NCBI GenBank assembly: GCA_045644025.1
Contig: JAZRGE010000003.1
Location: forward strand, 1-36,513
Direction: 5' to 3'
Length of the DNA stretch: 36,513 nt
Source: JAZRGE01 sp045644025
GTDB lineage: Bacteria; Bacillota; Clostridia; Oscillospirales; Acutalibacteraceae
In this document: positions 32,353 to 36,513 of the stretch, piece after piece
How positions within the stretch are numbered: position 1 is the stretch's first letter
Layout of the letters: each line of letters begins with the position of its first letter
Position numbers and translations under genes: made by a program
Notes under the pieces: model-generated
Database searches by the model: none
What the model was told of the DNA's origin: nothing
The model's input: the letters and a program-made list of their open reading frames with translations, nothing else

Positions 32353-32398
32353 AGGTCTGCCAAGGACAGCAGGATAAATATATCACAACGGCAGACCT
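32353..32398. promoter_or_regulatory. 9-bp inverted repeat straddling the tRNA promoter -10
   Basis: AGGTCTGCC (32353-32361) and GGCAGACCT (32390-32398) are exact complements, 28 nt apart, on either side of the -10 box. One arm is inside the -35/-10 spacer and the other just before the tRNA-Thr start, so as DNA it could be an operator. Confidence 0.45.
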
Positions 32399-32405
32399 TT
32401 GTCAA
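32377..32405 (-). promoter_or_regulatory. Promoter of the tRNA-Thr/tRNA-Tyr operon
   Basis: On the minus strand consensus TTGACA (32400-32405) and TATATT (32377-32382) are separated by 17 nt; the tRNA begins about 28 nt after the -10. Confidence 0.85.
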
Positions 32406-32436
32406 CAAATTTTTTCTTTAGTTTCGCAAAAATTTT

Positions 32437-35400
32437 TTATTCTTCGGCTAATGCGGCCGTGAGCACGGCCAAGGGGCTATCGCCCGGCACCAATCTTATG
32501 GAAAGAATTGGGGTGGTTCCGGGCATCACTTTCACTCTGCCCTTAAATCGCTCCGAGAATTTATAAAGCAGCTCGGCATCGAAGATCTCTAAGGTGAAAT
32601 TGATGCGGCCTTCCTTTTGGACTATTTCGGTGATGCCGCGGGCAGCGGCAACGCGCTTTTGCAGCGCGATGTTCACAAGATTCAGCACGGCCTGCGGCGG
32701 ATTGCCGAAGCGGTCGTTGAGCTCTTCTATCACGTCTTCCGCATCGGCGGGCAGGCGAATATCGGCAATCCTGCGATAAATACCCATTCTGGCAGGCAGA
32801 AGCTTAATATAGCTTTCGGGAATAAGAGCGTTTTCCTGAATATCCACGCTGCATTCCTTTTCGGGCAGCACTTCTTCGCCTTTGGCGGCTGCCACGGCAT
32901 CGGCCAGCATTTTAAGATACATATCATAGCCCACCGATTCGAGATGCCCGTGCTGTTCGCCGCCTAAGATGCTTCCAGCACCGCGTATCTCCAGATCGCG
33001 CATAGCTATCTGGAAGCCCGAGCCAAACTCGGTGAACTGGCGCACGGCTTCCAGCCTTTTTTGGGCGATCTCGCTTAAGGCTGCGTTGGGGCGGAAGCAT
33101 ATATATGCATAGGCTCGGCGGTGGCTTCGGCCCACTCGGCCTCTGAGCTGGTGAAGCTGGGCAAGGCCGAATCTATCGGCGTCTTCTATAATAATCGTGT
33201 TGGCATTGGGCACGTCTATGCCCGATTCAATAATTGTGGTGCAAACAAGAACGTCTATTTCCTGCTCCAACAATTTGCGCCAAACGGCCGAAAGCTCGTC
33301 TTCGCTCATCTGGCCGTGGGCTGTGGCAATGCGGCATTCGGGCAGGCGCGATTTAAGCCTGGCGGCGCAGGCATCTATGCTTTCAACGCGGTTGTGAAGA
33401 TAATAAACCTGGCCTCCGCGGCGCAGTTCCTTAGTGATAGCATCGGCAATAATCGAATTGTTTTGCTCCATCACGTAGGTCTGCACGGGGTATCTATCCT
33501 GCGGCGCTTCTTCTATTGTAGACATATCCCTAAGCCCCGAAACCGCCATATTAAGGGTGCGCGGGATAGGCGTGGCCGAAAGGGTGAGCACGTCTACGGT
33601 GGGGAACAACTCCTTGAGCCGCTCCTTTTGGGCCACACCGAAGCGCTGTTCTTCGTCGATTATCACAAGACCCAGATCCTTGAACTGCACGTCCTTTGAA
33701 ATGAGCCTATGGGTGCCCACGATCATATCCACCCTGCCTCGGGCAAGGTCTTTGAGTATTCTTTCCTGCTTTTTGGGGCTCACAAAGCGGGAAAGGAGCT
33801 CTATTTTAAGTGGCAGATCGCCGATGCGACGAAGCACCGTTTCGTAGTGCTGGGATGCAAGGATAGTGGTGGGCACAAGCAGAGCCACCTGCCTTCCTTC
33901 ACTCATGCATTTGAAGGCGGCGCGCAGAGCAACTTCTGTTTTGCCGAAGCCCACGTCGCCGCAAAGCAGACGATCCATAGGCACCGCGCGTTCCATATCC
34001 CGCTTTATTTCGCCTATGCAGCGGAGCTGATCGGGTGTTTCTTCGTATTCAAATCTGGCTTCAAAGTTGCTTTGAAGATCGGTGTCCTTGCTAAAGGCGT
34101 AGCCCTTTGTGGCCATTCGTGTGGCGTAGAGTTTGGTGAGCTGGTCGGCCAAGTCTTTAACAGCGGCACGCACTCTGGAGCGGGTCTTTTTCCATTCGCC
34201 GCCGCCCAGCTTATTGAGTTTCACGTTGCCTTCTTCGGCGCCCACGTATTTCGAAACCATATCCAGCTGGGTAACGGGTACGTAAAGGCTGCCGCCTTTA
34301 TCATAGCGGATCTTGATATAATCCTTAGAAACATTCTCAACCCGCATCTTTTGAATGCCTTCAAAAATGCCGATACCGTGGGCGATGTGAACCACGTAGT
34401 CGCCCACCTTGAGCTCGGTGAGAGAGCTTATTCGGGCGGCGTTTTTGGGCAAAGCAGGGCGAGCCTTTTTCTCGGCCACCTTGCCGCCTGCGGTGATAAG
34501 AGTAAACTTTTCTTCGGGCAACTCAAAACCTGCCGAAAGCACACCGTCGCACACGGCTATGCCCGATTTGGGCGGTGCGGAATCGGATGAGAAGAGCTGG
34601 GCCGGTATTTCCCTGGCGGTGAGATCGGCAAAAAGATTCTTGGCGGCTTTTTTATTGCCTGCAAGCACCACCGTGAGCCAATCGCGGCTGTGAGCCAGAT
34701 CCTCGCAAAGTGCATCCACCGAGCCTGCCCATGGAGAAAACTGCTTGGCCGAAAGAGCAAACAGTGCCTTGGGCGGCGCAAAGAAATGGGAGCGGGAGAA
34801 GTTTTCGAGATAAACAGCGCCCGACACTTTGGAGATAAATTGACCTTTATCCAGCGTGAAGATATTAAGCTTCTTGGGCAGGGTGCCATCCTCCAAAAGG
34901 GAGAGCACTTCTTCGGCATTAAGGCGCAGAGCGTTTTGCAGGCGCTCTTCACAGTTGCCGCATTCACTTAAAAATACAGCATCCTCCGAAACGTAATCAA
35001 AAAGGGTGTATTCTCCGCTGTGCATAATACCGAGATATTTATCTGCGGCAAGCTCGCCGCCTGCCAAGACGGCTTCTGCATCGGATTCCAGATGCTCTTT
35101 TGCTTCTTCCGAAACACCCTTTGCTCGGGCCAGCTTTTCTATAGAAGCAGCCAGATCGGCGGCATCAAAGAGCCTTTCCGTGGCAGGGATTATGTGGGCT
35201 TCTTTAAGCTTCATCACCCTGCGTTGGCTGGCGGTATCAAAAAGGGAAATGGTCTCGATCTCGTTGCCCCAAAGTTCAATTCGCACGGGGTTCTCGTTCT
35301 GGGGCGGGAAGACATCAAAAATGCCGCCGCGCAGGGCAAACTGGCCCACGCCGTCTACCTGTTCACATCGGGTGTACCCCATATATATGAGGCGGGAAAT

Positions 35401-35853
35401 AAGTGCGGAAATATCAATATCCTTGCCAACCTTTAGTGCTACCACGTTGCCTTCCAGTTTCTCGGGCGGCAGTGTGAACTGGATGGCCGCATCCACGCAG
35501 GCCACGCATATATCTGCTTTCCCTGAGGCAAGTGCCCAGAGAGCGGCCAAGCGCTTGTGCTCGTATTCTGCCGAACTGCATATTTCCTTGCGGAAATTAA
35601 GATCTCTGGCAGGATAAAAACAGCATTTTTCTCCCAAAGCCTGCAGATCCTCGCACAGGCGCACTCCGTCGGCTTCGCTGCCGCAAAGCACCAAAAACGG
35701 GCGCGAGATATCGGCACAAAGGGCAGAAATTACCGCCGCTTTATGCACAGCCGAAACCCCCGAAAGACAAGCGGGGAGGGTGTGCGACCTTATGGCCGCC
35801 GCCAACCCACGAATATCCTTCGAGGCTGATATTTTTTCCTTTATAAATTGCAT
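32437..35853 (-). CDS. mfd: Transcription-repair coupling factor
   Basis: A 1138-residue translocase that removes RNA polymerase stalled at DNA damage and recruits UvrA. The N-terminal part to about 350 is UvrB-like (GGIFDVFPPQNENPVRIELWGNEIE near 175-200); the RNAP-interacting domain has LKVGDYVVHIAHGIGIFEGI near 475-495; the SF2 motor has Walker A GDVGFGKTE (Lys near 638) and DEEQRFG near 733, then the C-terminal motor motifs (QLRGRVGRS near 885) and the UvrA-blocking C-terminal domain. Length fits the family. RBS GGAGGG precedes the ATG. It lies 30 nt downstream of pth, so both are likely one transcript. No clear terminator follows; the tRNA promoter starts within 40 nt. Confidence 0.97.
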   Translation of the reverse strand: MQFIKEKISASKDIRGLAAAIRSHTLPACLSGVSAVHKAAVISALCADISRPFLVLCGSEADGVRLCEDLQALGEKCCFYPARDLNFRKEICSSAEYEHKRLAALWALASGKADICVACVDAAIQFTLPPEKLEGNVVALKVGKDIDISALISRLIYMGYTRCEQVDGVGQFALRGGIFDVFPPQNENPVRIELWGNEIETISLFDTASQRRVMKLKEAHIIPATERLFDAADLAASIEKLARAKGVSEEAKEHLESDAEAVLAGGELAADKYLGIMHSGEYTLFDYVSEDAVFLSECGNCEERLQNALRLNAEEVLSLLEDGTLPKKLNIFTLDKGQFISKVSGAVYLENFSRSHFFAPPKALFALSAKQFSPWAGSVDALCEDLAHSRDWLTVVLAGNKKAAKNLFADLTAREIPAQLFSSDSAPPKSGIAVCDGVLSAGFELPEEKFTLITAGGKVAEKKARPALPKNAARISSLTELKVGDYVVHIAHGIGIFEGIQKMRVENVSKDYIKIRYDKGGSLYVPVTQLDMVSKYVGAEEGNVKLNKLGGGEWKKTRSRVRAAVKDLADQLTKLYATRMATKGYAFSKDTDLQSNFEARFEYEETPDQLRCIGEIKRDMERAVPMDRLLCGDVGFGKTEVALRAAFKCMSEGRQVALLVPTTILASQHYETVLRRIGDLPLKIELLSRFVSPKKQERILKDLARGRVDMIVGTHRLISKDVQFKDLGLVIIDEEQRFGVAQKERLKELFPTVDVLTLSATPIPRTLNMAVSGLRDMSTIEEAPQDRYPVQTYVMEQNNSIIADAITKELRRGGQVYYLHNRVESIDACAARLKSRLPECRIATAHGQMSEDELSAVWRKLLEQEIDVLVCTTIIESGIDVPNANTIIIEDADRFGLAQLHQLRGRVGRSHRRAYAYICFRPNAALSEIAQKRLEAVRQFTEFGSGFQIAMRDLEIRGAGSILGGEQHGHLESVGYDMYLKMLADAVAAAKGEEVLPEKECSVDIQENALIPESYIKLLPARMGIYRRIADIRLPADAEDVIEELNDRFGNPPQAVLNLVNIALQKRVAAARGITEIVQKEGRINFTLEIFDAELLYKFSERFKGRVKVMPGTTPILSIRLVPGDSPLAVLTAALAEE

Positions 35854-35883
35854 ATCGTTACCCTCCGTAGGGGAATAGGCAAA

Positions 35884-36492
35884 TTAAGCGTTGTAGAGAT
35901 TCATTGCTCTGTCGATATCACCGTTTTTGGCAATATCCTCGGCGGCATCGGCCGCTTTTTCCAGAGCGGATTTTATCTTTTCGGCATCCTCGCCATTGGG
36001 GGTGGAGAGCACCCAATCCTTCATATCGTATTCGGGATGGGGCTTTTTGCCCACTCCCACCTTTATGCGGGGGAAGGCATCGGTGCCCGAAAGATAGATA
36101 ATGTTCTTCATACCGTTGTGGCCGCCGTCGGATCCGTTGCGGCGTATGCGAAGTCGGCCTGCATCCAGGGAAACGTCGTCGAATATTATAAGCACGTTCT
36201 CGGCGGGAATTTTGTAGAAATTCATCAGCTCGGCAACAGCCTGGCCCGAAAGATTCATAAAAGTCTGGGGCTTCACAAGAAGCACCTTTCTTCCGCCTAT
36301 GCGGCACTCACCTATAAGCGATTTGGCCTTAAGCTTCTTGATATCGGCACTGTGCCTTTCGGCCAGAATATCCAGCACGAGCCAGCCCATATTGTGCCTG
36401 GTGGCTTCGTATTCACGGCCGGGATTGCCCAGGCCCACTATCATAAATTCTCCGCCGCCGGAGAATTCTTTTTTTGCTTTTTTTCCAAACAT
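35884..36492 (-). CDS. pth: Peptidyl-tRNA hydrolase
   Basis: A 202-residue hydrolase that frees tRNA from prematurely released peptidyl-tRNA. The catalytic His is His33 in TRHNMGW; VGLGNPG lies at 19-25, QTFMNLSG near 76-83 supplies the conserved Asn, FDD near 104-106 the aspartate, and GSDGGHNGMKN follows. The 16-residue lysine- and glycine-rich extension before MIVGLGNPG is common in Clostridia. The ATG at 36492 has GGAG 8 nt upstream; an internal ATG at residue 17 also has a GGAG-like element, so both forms are possible. The pth-mfd neighbourhood is conserved in Bacillus. The promoter is beyond the window edge. Confidence 0.96.
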   Translation of the reverse strand: MFGKKAKKEFSGGGEFMIVGLGNPGREYEATRHNMGWLVLDILAERHSADIKKLKAKSLIGECRIGGRKVLLVKPQTFMNLSGQAVAELMNFYKIPAENVLIIFDDVSLDAGRLRIRRNGSDGGHNGMKNIIYLSGTDAFPRIKVGVGKKPHPEYDMKDWVLSTPNGEDAEKIKSALEKAADAAEDIAKNGDIDRAMNLYNA

Positions 36493-36513
36493 AAATTCTA
36501 CTCCGTAAATAGA

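Noticed and set aside
32406..32436. A/T runs after mfd as a terminator
   Set aside because: AAAAATTTTT is a short palindrome without GC pairs; no convincing stem.
1..36513. CRISPR arrays, rRNA, riboswitches, IS elements, prophage genes
   Set aside because: No regularly spaced repeats, no transposase, integrase or phage motif, and no leader matching a riboswitch core I know was seen.

Overview
The window (36.5 kb) is chromosomal DNA of a Gram-positive Bacillota bacterium, most likely class Clostridia and probably a gut-type Oscillospirales/Ruminococcaceae relative. The evidence is the replicative polymerase PolC, the YbbR/diadenylate cyclase pair, the YmfF/YmfH-type M16 pair, strong AGGAGG ribosome binding sites, near-consensus TTGACA-17-TATAAT promoters, and gene order pyrH-frr-uppS-cdsA-dxr-rseP-ispG-polC. 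Most of the window is moderately GC-rich. Only the first ~1.1 kb is visibly more AT-rich, and it may be the edge of an acquired segment. Genus and species cannot be named from the sequence.

Layout. 1-1200: a fusion of a DUF5714-like Cys-rich domain with an ArsC/LMW-phosphatase domain, then a spacer with a 14-bp palindrome and a terminator. 1234-2652 (minus): an ArsR-type repressor overlapping an SdpI-family membrane protein, behind a strong promoter with a dyad operator candidate. 2687-5210 (minus): an acyl-CoA synthetase and a small YD-repeat lipoprotein. 5242-16442 (plus): a long operon for UMP kinase, ribosome recycling factor, undecaprenyl-PP synthase, CDP-DAG synthase, DXP reductoisomerase, site-2 protease, IspG, PolC and a GNAT. 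It joins nucleotide supply, ribosome recycling, MEP isoprenoid and lipid-carrier synthesis, phospholipid synthesis and replication. 16463-18436: diadenylate cyclase and its YbbR regulator. 18497-21756: a small membrane protein behind an RBS-covering hairpin, RecD2 helicase and ComF. 21785-26911: two M16 proteases, Lgt, FolD and a secreted/membrane protein of unknown role. 26965-31907: transport and accessory genes on both strands (CPA2 antiporter, MATE transporter, acyltransferase-3, PHP phosphoesterase, SemiSWEET-like small membrane protein). 31921-32405: tRNA-Tyr and tRNA-Thr (minus) plus a structured element of about 170 bp. 32437-36492 (minus): pth then mfd.

The core is ordinary housekeeping DNA with many overlapping, translationally coupled genes. 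The most unusual piece lies next to tRNA-Tyr. The last 18 nt of the tRNA plus 5 nt are repeated exactly 194 bp away as a 23-bp direct repeat, in the manner of attL/attR, and enclose a small GC-rich segment with three consecutive hairpins and no credible gene. Both repeat copies run into their own intrinsic terminator. This looks like a miniature tRNA-targeted insertion or the scar of a larger one; I do not recognise the family. No CRISPR array, rRNA, transposase, integrase or phage gene was seen.
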